This document shows positions 10,321 to 19,115 of a stretch of 64,000 nt of DNA, in pieces. A program made the position numbers and the translations under genes. Each line of letters begins with the position of its first letter. The stretch's first letter is position 1. The stretch is from Gillisia sp. Hel1_33_143 (GTDB lineage Bacteria; Bacteroidota; Bacteroidia; Flavobacteriales; Flavobacteriaceae), in NCBI RefSeq assembly GCF_900104765.1, contig NZ_LT629737.1:2046001-2110000 (forward strand), in the 5' to 3' direction. Below the pieces are notes generated by a model. The model was not told where the DNA came from. It was given only the letters and a program-made list of their open reading frames with translations, and did not search any database.

Positions 10321-11685
10321 ATGCATACTATAGATATGGATCTGGTAGAAATGACCTTAGACGTCATGAAATATACTATAGATCGTATCTCAAATATAAC
10401 CCCAGAACTTGGGTCGCCTAAAAAAGAAGAAGAACTGCTAAGTCTGGTTGGAGAGACAGTTACTCCAGATGGTATAGGCGGAGAAAATGCTTTTAAGCTA
10501 TTTAGAGACGTATTGGTTAAGGCTACAGTGCCCATAGATCATCCAAGGCATTTAGCATTTGTACCTGCAGCACCTACCAGGGCAGCTATCATGTTCGATC
10601 TTGTAACTTCTGCTTCCAGTATACATGGTGCGTATTGGATGGAAGGTGCCGGTGGTATCTTTTGTGAAAATCAGGCAATGGAGTGGCTAGTGTCTTTAAC
10701 AGGTATGCCAGAAAAATCTTTTGGGGTTTTTACCAGTGGGGGTACCGCTGCAAATTTATCTGCGATGGTAGCGGCAAGAGAAGATTGGAAAAATAGAAGT
10801 GTAGACAATATAGGTCAAAAGGGACTATTATTAACCTCTCATGGGGCACATAGCTCTGTACAGGCTATGGCTAAGGTCATAGATGCTGATTTGATAATGA
10901 TAGATTGTGAGGGAGATCATCTTACAGGGCAGGAATTGCAGGCTGCTGTAGATGAGCTGGAGCATAAAGATAGAAAAAGACTTTTTGCTGTTGTGGCTAC
11001 AGGAGGAACTACAAATGCAGGAATTATAGATGATCTAGATACTATAGCAGAAGTATGTGAGCGAGAGAACGTATGGTTTCATGTAGATTGTGCTTATGGG
11101 GGAGGAGCTTTGGCTGCACCATCTGTTAGAAATTTGTTCAATGGGATAGAAAAAGCAGATAGTGTTACCATAGACCCACATAAATGGTTATTCTCACCTT
11201 ACGATTGCGGTGCGATCATTTATAAGAATATGGAATTGGCAAAGAATGCCCATTCTCAAAAAGGTTCTTATTTAGAGATCTTTAAAGATGAAGGTGCTCA
11301 TGGATTTAACCCTGCAGATTATCAAATTCAGCTTACAAGACGCTTAAGAGGAATGCCATTATGGTTTTCTCTAGCCATGCATGGAACCGATAAATATCGC
11401 GACTCTATAGAACGCGGAATTGAATTGGCAAAACTGGCAGAGAAAAAGATCGAGCAAAGTCCTTATTTAGAAATGGTAAGACCATCAAGTTTATCTGTGG
11501 TATTATTCCGAAGAAAAGGATGGACTCCAGAACAATATACAGATTGGACCTACAAGAATCATAGAGAAGGAATTGCACTGGTTACACCTACAAAATGGCA
11601 GAAAGAAACAGTTTCTAGATTCTGTTTTATAAATCCGGACACTACGGAAGAGGATATAGATATTATTTTAAAAACGCTGGAGTAA
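10321..11685 (+). CDS. Pyridoxal-dependent group II amino-acid decarboxylase
   Basis: A fold-type I PLP enzyme of the aromatic-amino-acid/glutamate decarboxylase group, 454 residues from the ATG at 10321. The PLP lysine sits in the signature TIDPHKWLFSPYDCG, preceded by the HVDCAYGGG block whose Asp contacts the cofactor ring nitrogen; TSGGTAANLSA binds the phosphate. A frame extension to a TTG at 10306 overlaps bshC and is less likely. Substrate cannot be decided from sequence. The gene is coupled to bshC with one base between stop and start and is followed by a strong bidirectional terminator. Confidence 0.88.
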   Translation: MHTIDMDLVEMTLDVMKYTIDRISNITPELGSPKKEEELLSLVGETVTPDGIGGENAFKLFRDVLVKATVPIDHPRHLAFVPAAPTRAAIMFDLVTSASSIHGAYWMEGAGGIFCENQAMEWLVSLTGMPEKSFGVFTSGGTAANLSAMVAAREDWKNRSVDNIGQKGLLLTSHGAHSSVQAMAKVIDADLIMIDCEGDHLTGQELQAAVDELEHKDRKRLFAVVATGGTTNAGIIDDLDTIAEVCERENVWFHVDCAYGGGALAAPSVRNLFNGIEKADSVTIDPHKWLFSPYDCGAIIYKNMELAKNAHSQKGSYLEIFKDEGAHGFNPADYQIQLTRRLRGMPLWFSLAMHGTDKYRDSIERGIELAKLAEKKIEQSPYLEMVRPSSLSVVLFRRKGWTPEQYTDWTYKNHREGIALVTPTKWQKETVSRFCFINPDTTEEDIDIILKTLE

Positions 11686-11708
11686 TAAACTTCTGGGTTG
11701 CGCAATAA

Positions 11709-11746
11709 AAAAAGCTGTTTAGAACTTAAGGTCTAAACAGCTTTTT
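11709..11746. terminator. Bidirectional intrinsic terminator
   Basis: A perfect 15-base-pair stem (11709-11723 with 11732-11746) has A-run and T-run arms around an 8-base loop. It lies between the convergent decarboxylase and M28 peptidase genes and can stop transcription from both sides. Confidence 0.85.
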
Positions 11747-11766
11747 AATTTTAATAGGACTAAAAT

Positions 11767-12795
11767 TTATTTTGCAGCAGCAGGTGTTTTTTCTGCTTTA
11801 TCTACCAACGGGCGCTCTGCTCTGTTAGCAACTTCCCAAGCGGTAAGAAATACCAGTTTAGCACGTTTTGCCAGAAGATCATATTGGATCTTGTCTGGAG
11901 TATCTGTCATTTTGTGATAATCTGCATGAACTCCATTAAAGTAAAAGATAATTGGAACATTGTTCTTAGCAAAGTTGTAGTGATCGCTTCTGTAATAAAA
12001 ACGATTTGGATCATTCTCATCATTAAAAGTATAATCTAGCTCCATGTTAAGATATTTATTATTCATCTCTTCGCTTAGGTTATGTAAGTCAGAACTTAAT
12101 TTATCACTTCCAATAAGGTACACGTAGTTCTCATTACCTTCATGACCAACATCAGATCTTCCAATCATATCGATGTTTAGGTTGGCAACCGTTTGAGCTA
12201 ATGGAAAGATAGGGTTATCTGTATAGAACTTAGATCCAATAAGGCCCTTTTCTTCTCCAGTATTGTTTAAGAAAAGAATAGATCTCTTTGGAGCGTATCC
12301 ATCTTCTTTAGCTTTCATAAAAGCTTCAGCTATCTCCAATACAGCTACAGTTCCAGAACCATCATCATCTGCTCCATTATAGATGTTTCCATCCTTATCT
12401 ATCCCCACGTGGTCATAGTGAGAAGAGATTACTAGAATTTCATCTGGCATTTCACTACCTTCTATAAAGGCAACAACATTTTCAGATGGTTTTACTGTTC
12501 CTCTAAAAGCAGAAGAAGGAACTTCCTGATAATAATCATCTCCACCAAGGGGAGAAGGGATGTTTAATTTCTTGTAATAATATTTTAGATATTGTGCAGC
12601 TTTCTTTTGTCCTGGCTCTCCGGTTTCACGACCTTCAAATTCATCGCTAGCAAAAGTATAAAGGTGCGTTTTTAGATCTTGGGCAGTAATGGTGTTGGTG
12701 TATTTCATTACATCTGCCTGCTCTACATTTTTTTGGTGTTGAGCGCCACAGCTTACTAAACCAATGGTAAGTGCGCATAAAAATATTCTCTTCAT
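11767..12795 (-). CDS. M28 family zinc aminopeptidase lipoprotein
   Basis: The start is taken at 12795, not the longer frame from 12825, because MKRIFLCALTIGLVSC is a clean lipoprotein signal peptide with lipobox LVSC. Zinc ligand blocks of M28 are all present in order: SHYDHVG, GADDDGSG, TGEEKGL, IDMIGRS and RSDHYNF. The protein (342 residues) is probably anchored in the periplasm or outer membrane and removes N-terminal amino acids from peptides. It is monocistronic, with the terminator at 11709-11746 behind it. Confidence 0.9.
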   Translation of the reverse strand: MKRIFLCALTIGLVSCGAQHQKNVEQADVMKYTNTITAQDLKTHLYTFASDEFEGRETGEPGQKKAAQYLKYYYKKLNIPSPLGGDDYYQEVPSSAFRGTVKPSENVVAFIEGSEMPDEILVISSHYDHVGIDKDGNIYNGADDDGSGTVAVLEIAEAFMKAKEDGYAPKRSILFLNNTGEEKGLIGSKFYTDNPIFPLAQTVANLNIDMIGRSDVGHEGNENYVYLIGSDKLSSDLHNLSEEMNNKYLNMELDYTFNDENDPNRFYYRSDHYNFAKNNVPIIFYFNGVHADYHKMTDTPDKIQYDLLAKRAKLVFLTAWEVANRAERPLVDKAEKTPAAAK

Positions 12796-12999
12796 AAAAT
12801 AAGTTGTAATTAATAAGAGTAGCAAGATACTAGATTTGTAGAAAATTGTAGGGAATGTTATTAAATATAATTTTAAGGCGGTGTTAAATATGGGGCAGTA
12901 GAATGAAGCCTACTATTTGTAGCTTACTGATATTCAGTTATTTTTTAAAATGCGAGCGTCAAGGCTTAAAAAAAAATAAAAAAAGCTTTAAAAAAGTTG

Positions 13000-13028
13000 T
13001 TGAAATATGAAAAAGCTTTCTATATTTG
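13000..13028 (+). promoter_or_regulatory. Promoter of tRNA-Ser
   Basis: TTG at 13000-13002, 18 bases, then TATATTTG at 13021-13028. This matches the Bacteroidota -33/-7 promoter pattern. The tRNA begins 34 bases after the -7 element. Confidence 0.7.
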
Positions 13029-13062
13029 CACCCGCAATCAAGGAATACTTGATGAGACACTC

Positions 13063-13147
13063 GGAGAATTGGCAGAGTGGTCGAATGCGGCAGTCTTGAA
13101 AACTGTTGAGGGTTACACCTCCGGGGGTTCGAATCCCTCATTCTCCG
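13063..13147 (+). tRNA. tRNA-Ser(UGA)
   Basis: An 85-base class II tRNA. The acceptor stem GGAGAAT (13063-13069) pairs with ATTCTCC (13140-13146), with discriminator G at 13147. The anticodon stem-loop is GCAGT-CTTGAAA-ACTGT (13090-13106) with anticodon TGA at 13097-13099. A long variable arm and the T-loop GGTTCGAATCC are present. CCA is not encoded. The short minus-strand frame across it is an artefact. The defence island starts just downstream, but no duplicated 3' end of the tRNA was found at the far end. Confidence 0.97.
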
Positions 13148-13151
13148 CATA

Positions 13152-13190
13152 AAGCCCCGTAAACGTACTGTTTACGGGGCTTCGTTTTTT
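13152..13190 (+). terminator. Intrinsic terminator after tRNA-Ser
   Basis: The stem AAGCCCCGTAAAC (13152-13164) pairs perfectly with GTTTACGGGGCTT (13170-13182) around a 5-base loop and is followed by CG and a T run. It may also serve the minus-strand McrC gene that ends at 13240. Confidence 0.88.
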
Positions 13191-13239
13191 TAGGTGTCGA
13201 ATTAGGTGTTGTTTGTGCCTATTTTAAAAACGATAGTGT

Positions 13240-14487
13240 TTATTCAAAATTCAATAAATTTAAAATAGTAGTTCCAATAGTTTGAGATAACTCTCTTTTA
13301 TCATCTAATACAGAGACATATCCCATTTTACATTGATGGTCGATTTTTAAAGTTCCTTCATTACTATGAATAGAATAATCATCAGTTTCGTAAACCTTAA
13401 ATTTGTTTTCTATATAATTTCCTGGATATAATAATAGTGCTTTTTCTGCATCCCAAAACCGGCAATACGTGTACATCTGGCGTAAATCAGAGACAGAAGC
13501 AGAGCTTTTTAATGGCCGTTTCCATTTTGTATCTATAATAAATGTTTTCCCTCCTTTACGCAGAACAATGTCTGGCCGTAAACTATTATTGCCCCAGAAC
13601 GATTTAGATTCCTGACCTGTAACCTTAATATCTGTTCCTTCACATGCTTTTCTTAGTTGCTTTAGAATAAAGGTTTCCCATAATTCATTCATGTCGAACA
13701 ATAGTGATAACATTTTCTCTTTACCACTAGATATATCTGGGGAATAGTTCAAAATAATCAGTCTTGCTAATTCTAAAGCAGAACTATATCCATTAGTTTT
13801 TCGGTTTAATTGAATTGCATTTAACTGTTTCGCTGTAAATGATTTATTATCTACTTCAGGGAAATTTAATTGAACTCTATTAGTTAGGTCCTGTAGTCTA
13901 GATCCTTTTGTGAATAGACTCATAATATTTAAAGCTTTTTGTAATACTTGATGCAAAAAGTGATTACTGTTATAAACTTGATGAGTATTATAAAAACGCT
14001 CCTTGTGAACGATATTATGTCTTATATGTCCTGCAAATTCTAACTTACCTTTTAAAGATTTTGTATTATGAGTTTGTTTCCTATATTGTTTTATTAAACC
14101 TTTTCTCACCAAGTTTTCTACTTCCAGAAGATATAACTCAAAATAAACTTCTAATAGGTTTAAATGTTTCCTTTTTACGTGAGCTGCACCGGAGGATTCT
14201 GCCTTAAGTTTACCACATGCCTTTAGCATTTTTAAAAGTACATTCTGCCACTTATTATCCTCATCGTCTTTATCTGCTTTCGGATTGATCTGAATGGTTA
14301 AACCATCCACTTGAATAACGCCAACATACTGATTGAACTTTATACCTTTTGCAATAGGTTCAAAGTAATTACCATCATGGTATTCGTTTAATTTTAAAAG
14401 CGCCTCTAAATGAATTTGTTTAAAACCAAATTGACCAACATATAAACGTTGATGTTCAAATACAGATATGTTATTATGAGTTGTCAA
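13240..14487 (-). CDS. mcrC: McrC-family nuclease subunit of a type IV McrBC restriction system
   Basis: A 415-residue partner of McrB that cleaves modified DNA. The N-terminal half is the McrB-binding beta-rich domain (VGVIQVDGLTIQINPKAD). The C-terminal PD-(D/E)xK nuclease shows LRPDIVLRKGGKTFIIDTKW, with the Asp and the DTK triad in the expected places. The only start available is a TTG at 14487-14485, directly after the TAA of the McrB gene and in the same frame. No in-frame ATG exists before about residue 86, which would remove much of the domain, so TTG is chosen. Expression is probably coupled to McrB. Confidence 0.88.
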   Translation of the reverse strand: MTTHNNISVFEHQRLYVGQFGFKQIHLEALLKLNEYHDGNYFEPIAKGIKFNQYVGVIQVDGLTIQINPKADKDDEDNKWQNVLLKMLKACGKLKAESSGAAHVKRKHLNLLEVYFELYLLEVENLVRKGLIKQYRKQTHNTKSLKGKLEFAGHIRHNIVHKERFYNTHQVYNSNHFLHQVLQKALNIMSLFTKGSRLQDLTNRVQLNFPEVDNKSFTAKQLNAIQLNRKTNGYSSALELARLIILNYSPDISSGKEKMLSLLFDMNELWETFILKQLRKACEGTDIKVTGQESKSFWGNNSLRPDIVLRKGGKTFIIDTKWKRPLKSSASVSDLRQMYTYCRFWDAEKALLLYPGNYIENKFKVYETDDYSIHSNEGTLKIDHQCKMGYVSVLDDKRELSQTIGTTILNLLNFE

Positions 14488-17400
14488 TTAGCTCGTAGTA
14501 ATTTCCTTTGAACCAAGTAATAATTCAATTGCATCCATAACATTAACAGCATTGACTTTTTTAAGTTTATAGCTGGAAATTTTGAAATCGCTTGCATTTT
14601 CATAATCAAAACTGGCAAAATCTATATTGTCGTTTTTAATTTTTTCAACAAAGCCTTTTCCTAATACTAAACCAATTTTACCGTAATCACCGTAAAAATA
14701 CTCTTGTAGTAGTGGAACAATTTTATTATTAAATGCACTTGCTAATTTCTGTTCCGAATCGACATTAACAAGAAAGGAGTGCCCAATGGTATGATCTCTA
14801 TCAATTAATAATTCTATACGTTCGTTAATTGTTTGCAAAACTTTAGATAGCTGAATATCTCCCACAGACTCCTCTTTAATAACATTATAATCTGGCATCA
14901 TTTCTTTGAACTCAAATCGTCTGCGCAATGCTGTGTCTAAAGCCTCAACGCTTCTATCTGCAGTGTTCATGGTGCCATAAATGTCAAGATTTGACGGTAC
15001 ACTAAATTCTTTTTTAGAGTAAGGTAATATTATACTCATTTCATTTTTAGCGCCTTTACGTTTATCTATTTCAATTAGTGTAATCAATTCGCCGAAAATT
15101 GCAGAGACATTCCCTCTATTAATTTCATCTATAAAAATAGCATATTTTCTGTCTGGATCGTTTTTAGCTCTTGTACTTAATTTTTTAAAAACGCCATCTT
15201 CTATGGTGTAACCTAAATCTTTAGTTTCTTCCAATTCTGTATCTATTGCTGGAATTATAGGCTTTATACCTTCTATAAAATCTTCATAAGCAAAAGATTG
15301 ATGAAAGGTTACGAAGTCAAAATGTTTGATAATTTTATCTGGATCCGGGTCATAATTTTCAACAGAATCTTTTATGTCGTATAATTCGGGAACAAGTTCA
15401 TTAACTTGTTCTTCTAATATTTCCCAGTAAGAATCTTCGGTTTTTTCAAATATCAATGGTTGTTGTCTATTGGTAACTTTCACAAATTCACATTCGTTAA
15501 CCGTATGGCTTTGCAGCTGTCCCCATAGGGTTGGTCGTATAGTGTTCGAATTAGATAAACTTGCTTTTTTCTGCACCCATTTGTGTTCAAAAATATCAGA
15601 CACCTTGGCTTTATTCAAGTCTAATAAGGCTATGGCTATAACCTGCCACCAAGAACATTTATTAACAACCGCTTCAAAATGTTGTTCTTCAGTAATTGAA
15701 GTTTCCAGAGATGTGTATTTTTCAAATAACTGATCCTTTAAATAAAATGTTTTACCTGTGCCCGGTGGGCCATAGAAGATTTGATTTAGAGAATCTTGAA
15801 ATTTAAGTTTAGTATCTTTCTTACCATCTTCTGGCTGAATATCCTCGAGTGTGGTGCTTAGAAATTCTTTATAATGGGAAAGTGAAGCGCTAAATCTATT
15901 GTGCTGTTTTGCATTTGTACTTTTATATTCTTGAGACTGAATGATTTTACCATAAAAAGTTTTGAAATCCTTTAAATTATTTAATTGATATATGGACTTG
16001 GTCAAAAAGCCCTCATCATTAGCCAATTTTTCTATAGATCTCATTGCTGAAAGATAGGTTTTAACTGTTCCTTCTTTTACTCTAGACTTTAAAAACTCTT
16101 CAAATTTAGCATCCATGTTATCTTGTTTAAATTCTATATTAAAAAAAGTTTTAAAAAGTAGTTTATTGGCCTCCTCAAGTTCAGAATTATCAATTGGCCA
16201 ACAAGTGACATTCGTGTTAGGTAGCCAGTATTTCCCTTTTCCTTTGAAACTCCCTTGCTTATTAGCTATGATAACAGGTTCAAAACTCCTCTCAAGCCAA
16301 CCTTTGTCGCGCAAATTGTTAAAGCTTGCTGGCTGGGATTCAGATGTAATTTTGCCTATTAGCTTAAGGTTTTTATTACTATGTGTTAAATAGAAATAGT
16401 CCCCTATTATTAATTGATCTGTGAAAATATCAGCCTGTGAAATAGGCGACCTCCCTTTTGGCTTTGTTTGAGAGTGTACCAAAACTAATTTTTCATTGAT
16501 TGCTTTGTCTATCAATTCATCACTGAAATAATCCTTTCCCATTGAGATTTTGAAAACCTTCTGACCATTTAATATAATCACATTATTGTTAAAATCTCCA
16601 TCAATAAATTGCGACCTATACCCACTATCAAAAACAGCTTTTCTAAAAGCACTGTTATCATAAGATTTAGCTTCTGTATGATTGTCTCTTTCAATCTCAG
16701 ATTCTACAGCATCTTTAATTGCTTCATAATGTTCTAGAACCTCATGTTTATTTGCATTGTGATATAGGAAAGCGTTATCTGGAGCAGTAAAAGTTTCTTT
16801 CTCAAAGTCTTTCAAAACATAAGTATCAGGAGTAATAAATCGAAATTTATCCTTAATTATAGCAAGACAGTATCGCTTTCCAACCTGAAAACTGAGTCGG
16901 TTTCTAGCCACGCTAAAAACGAAATTTTCTGCGTCCTGAAAATCTAAATCATCTTTTAGTTTATCGAGTGTTTCAAAAAATGAGACTAATGATAAACTAT
17001 TTAATTTTTTAAGTACTTTTTTAAACTCTTTCTCATCGTTCAATAAAATAAAATTGATGTCGGAATTTAATTGTAACCATTCATCTTTTATTTCTTTTGT
17101 TTGTTCAAGATATTCTTGCCAACTATCATAGCGTAAATCTTGATTCTTAAATTCTTGTTTGGTTAGATTATGGCCTTTATGGATACCACCAAGAAGACCC
17201 TTTTTATCTATGTTTATGAATATTTGATAAGCATATTGCACACTAGGCGCAGATTCTGGTAATATTGCAAGCCATATCCAATCTGTCCCATAGTTGTTTG
17301 ATCCTTGAAAACTAACAACATGCTTAGTTACATTTTCTAAATTATTCACACTTATTATCTCATCTGCCAATTGGTTTAGTTGAGTTTTTACTTCACTATT

Positions 17401-17787
17401 ATCTGAAGTATTATAAATAAAGGGAAATAAAATATTAAAAGAATGTTTCCAATTCGGGAACATTCCAATTTTGCTTTTTTTATAGTTTATTAAGCCTTGT
17501 TTGACTGAATCATTCAGAATATAATAATCGGAAACATCTCTATTTTCAAGTGCATGTTTTAATTGGTCTATTATATTTTTATTTACAATGGTTCCTATTT
17601 GAAGCTCGTTGGCTATTAAAAAGCGTAAGGTATTTACTGGTGAAAAATCTATTTCTGGTTTATATTGAGCTATAACTTCTTCTAAATTATCATGATTAGA
17701 ATTTAAAAAGTCAAAGAGGGCAGTTTCGTTTTCCTTTAGGTTATTTAGGAAGCTTGCTTTCTGTTGAATGTTTTCTATAATGGTCAT
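14488..17787 (-). CDS. mcrB: McrB-like AAA+ GTPase with N-terminal DNA-recognition modules
   Basis: A 1099-residue motor and recognition subunit of a type IV restriction system. The C-terminal AAA+ domain has Walker A GPPGTGKT (about 673-680), Walker B FIDEINRGN (about 885-893), and the McrB-type signature MNTADRS followed by LDTALRRRFEF. The middle part (about 440-540) has an EVE/PUA-like pattern (IGDYFYLTHS, GKGKYWLPNTNVTCWPI), a fold that binds modified bases. The first 250 residues resemble the MrcB N-terminal domain (DWIWLAILP, NIDKKGLLGGIHKG); both N-terminal assignments are tentative. Start at the ATG 17787; a TTG three bases upstream is possible. McrC follows with no spacing. Confidence 0.85.
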   Translation of the reverse strand: MTIIENIQQKASFLNNLKENETALFDFLNSNHDNLEEVIAQYKPEIDFSPVNTLRFLIANELQIGTIVNKNIIDQLKHALENRDVSDYYILNDSVKQGLINYKKSKIGMFPNWKHSFNILFPFIYNTSDNSEVKTQLNQLADEIISVNNLENVTKHVVSFQGSNNYGTDWIWLAILPESAPSVQYAYQIFINIDKKGLLGGIHKGHNLTKQEFKNQDLRYDSWQEYLEQTKEIKDEWLQLNSDINFILLNDEKEFKKVLKKLNSLSLVSFFETLDKLKDDLDFQDAENFVFSVARNRLSFQVGKRYCLAIIKDKFRFITPDTYVLKDFEKETFTAPDNAFLYHNANKHEVLEHYEAIKDAVESEIERDNHTEAKSYDNSAFRKAVFDSGYRSQFIDGDFNNNVIILNGQKVFKISMGKDYFSDELIDKAINEKLVLVHSQTKPKGRSPISQADIFTDQLIIGDYFYLTHSNKNLKLIGKITSESQPASFNNLRDKGWLERSFEPVIIANKQGSFKGKGKYWLPNTNVTCWPIDNSELEEANKLLFKTFFNIEFKQDNMDAKFEEFLKSRVKEGTVKTYLSAMRSIEKLANDEGFLTKSIYQLNNLKDFKTFYGKIIQSQEYKSTNAKQHNRFSASLSHYKEFLSTTLEDIQPEDGKKDTKLKFQDSLNQIFYGPPGTGKTFYLKDQLFEKYTSLETSITEEQHFEAVVNKCSWWQVIAIALLDLNKAKVSDIFEHKWVQKKASLSNSNTIRPTLWGQLQSHTVNECEFVKVTNRQQPLIFEKTEDSYWEILEEQVNELVPELYDIKDSVENYDPDPDKIIKHFDFVTFHQSFAYEDFIEGIKPIIPAIDTELEETKDLGYTIEDGVFKKLSTRAKNDPDRKYAIFIDEINRGNVSAIFGELITLIEIDKRKGAKNEMSIILPYSKKEFSVPSNLDIYGTMNTADRSVEALDTALRRRFEFKEMMPDYNVIKEESVGDIQLSKVLQTINERIELLIDRDHTIGHSFLVNVDSEQKLASAFNNKIVPLLQEYFYGDYGKIGLVLGKGFVEKIKNDNIDFASFDYENASDFKISSYKLKKVNAVNVMDAIELLLGSKEITTS

Positions 17788-17881
17788 CAATTTTTTTTAA
17801 TATGATTAAGAAGTTACTGCCTCAGTATCGGTGTAGAAAATATTACTTTTGAAAATTTTCATTTTTATAGATAATTATCTT

Positions 17882-18862
17882 TTATAATAAATATACTTCT
17901 TTATTATGCCAGTTGAGATATTCTATAGAAGGATACCAAGCTAATTTTTTAGGTAAGGAAATCTGAGTGCCTTCAAATTGAGATAATGAAAAGGAGGACT
18001 CATTTTCAGAAACCGAAGGGGAAACCCGGACAATATAATCACTATTAACAGTGATTAACCCTCTGTCAAAAGCCCGATGAAGATTTGGAGCGAGGGCTAT
18101 TCCGTTAGTAATGGTATCATCATGAGATAGGCTAAATGGGTATATATGACAGGCATCAACCATCTGCACATTATGTGTAGAAGTAATATTCATTCCAGAA
18201 ATAGCGCAGGTGAAATTATAAATTTTCGGAACCGTCTTTTTGAATAAACCGCCACGAACAAATATCTCCTCCTCAAATTGCTCTTGTTTCATAGTATTCT
18301 TTAAAGCCATTAACTTCTCACGGTATTCTTTGCTATCAGTATTCTGTATTTCATATTCTATTTGTGATTCTTCGAGATTGACATTGTATTCCAAAAAATC
18401 TTTATAATTCTGCGGAAAATATTTGGATAGAAGAGCTGTCTCTAGAATGCTCCTGGAATATGGCTGAGTTAAAAGATAAAATAGGTCATTATCAATTTCA
18501 GCAAATGCCACATTTTCCTTTAAGTTTTTAAAACTTTTTATGCTTTTTGACTTGGTGATACTTATACGGCCGTCAGGTTTTTCGACAAGATACCAAAAAG
18601 GTTCCGAGCGCATATGGAAGTAAGGCAGGGCAAAGTTTTCGGTATGTTCAGTTCTAACTAGCTTTTTCCAGATATTCCGAAATTCTAATACAAGAGCAGA
18701 TGTTATAAAAATCTTATTATTTAATATCTCTTGCTTTTTAATAAGACTTATAATACTCAATAATAAGATGAGTTTATGAGGTGCTTTCCCCATCCCACGA
18801 CTTGTTCCTCTGTTTAAGTTATAGAAGTTGGTAATATATTTTGAGATTAATTTTTCGTCCAT
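17882..18862 (-). CDS. HNH endonuclease, probable type IV restriction enzyme
   Basis: A 326-residue protein. The C-terminal HNH_2-type nuclease has a cysteine at 219 (FTCAISG) and the core ACHIYPF with H239, then N253 and LHRAFDRG with H262. The N-terminal 130 residues (GKAPHKLILLLSIISLI and a PFWYLVEKPDG segment) follow a pattern I associate with DNA-binding domains of HNH-type modification-dependent enzymes, including phosphorothioate-sensing ScoMcrA-like proteins. That match is from memory and tentative. It lies 94 bases upstream of the McrB gene on the same strand, so it may belong to the same island as an independent nuclease. Confidence 0.75.
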   Translation of the reverse strand: MDEKLISKYITNFYNLNRGTSRGMGKAPHKLILLLSIISLIKKQEILNNKIFITSALVLEFRNIWKKLVRTEHTENFALPYFHMRSEPFWYLVEKPDGRISITKSKSIKSFKNLKENVAFAEIDNDLFYLLTQPYSRSILETALLSKYFPQNYKDFLEYNVNLEESQIEYEIQNTDSKEYREKLMALKNTMKQEQFEEEIFVRGGLFKKTVPKIYNFTCAISGMNITSTHNVQMVDACHIYPFSLSHDDTITNGIALAPNLHRAFDRGLITVNSDYIVRVSPSVSENESSFSLSQFEGTQISLPKKLAWYPSIEYLNWHNKEVYLL

Positions 18863-18959
18863 ATTGTAATAGAAATAAGTTCAGCTTTAATATCAGATTA
18901 CTTTTTATATAACTGTTTAGAATTATGTAGCCTTTATTCAGGACGGGTCAGTATTTGGT

Positions 18960-19087
18960 ACAACGGTCTTGGTTAAGGGAAGTAGCGTGTATTAGGGGTA
19001 CGTTGTTTTCAGCTTTGTTTTTGTTACTTGGTTTCTAAAATAGTACTTTTCACATGATAGCCCGCTATTTGCGCTTAACCGATGTTT
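18960..19087 (-). repeat. Structured intergenic repeat, copy A
   Basis: About 128 bases directly 3' of the GHKL ATPase gene. It aligns with copy B along its whole length, best at both ends (shared CTTGGTTAAGG near the left; CGxTATTTG and AACCGxTGTTTTG-like right ends). It folds into a long imperfect hairpin: GGTTAAG (18971-18977) pairs with CTTAACC (19074-19080), then AAGTAGCG (18980-18987) with CGCTATTT (19063-19070). The layout resembles an integron attC site, but the canonical GTTRRRY core is absent. Strand is given as that of the gene it follows. Confidence 0.7.
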
Positions 19088-19115
19088 TGAAAAGTTCCTT
19101 TAACGGAATAAAGTA

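Noticed and set aside
12959-13150. Minus-strand frame of 63 residues across the tRNA-Ser
   Set aside because: It is the antisense of the tRNA and its promoter; the tRNA folds perfectly.
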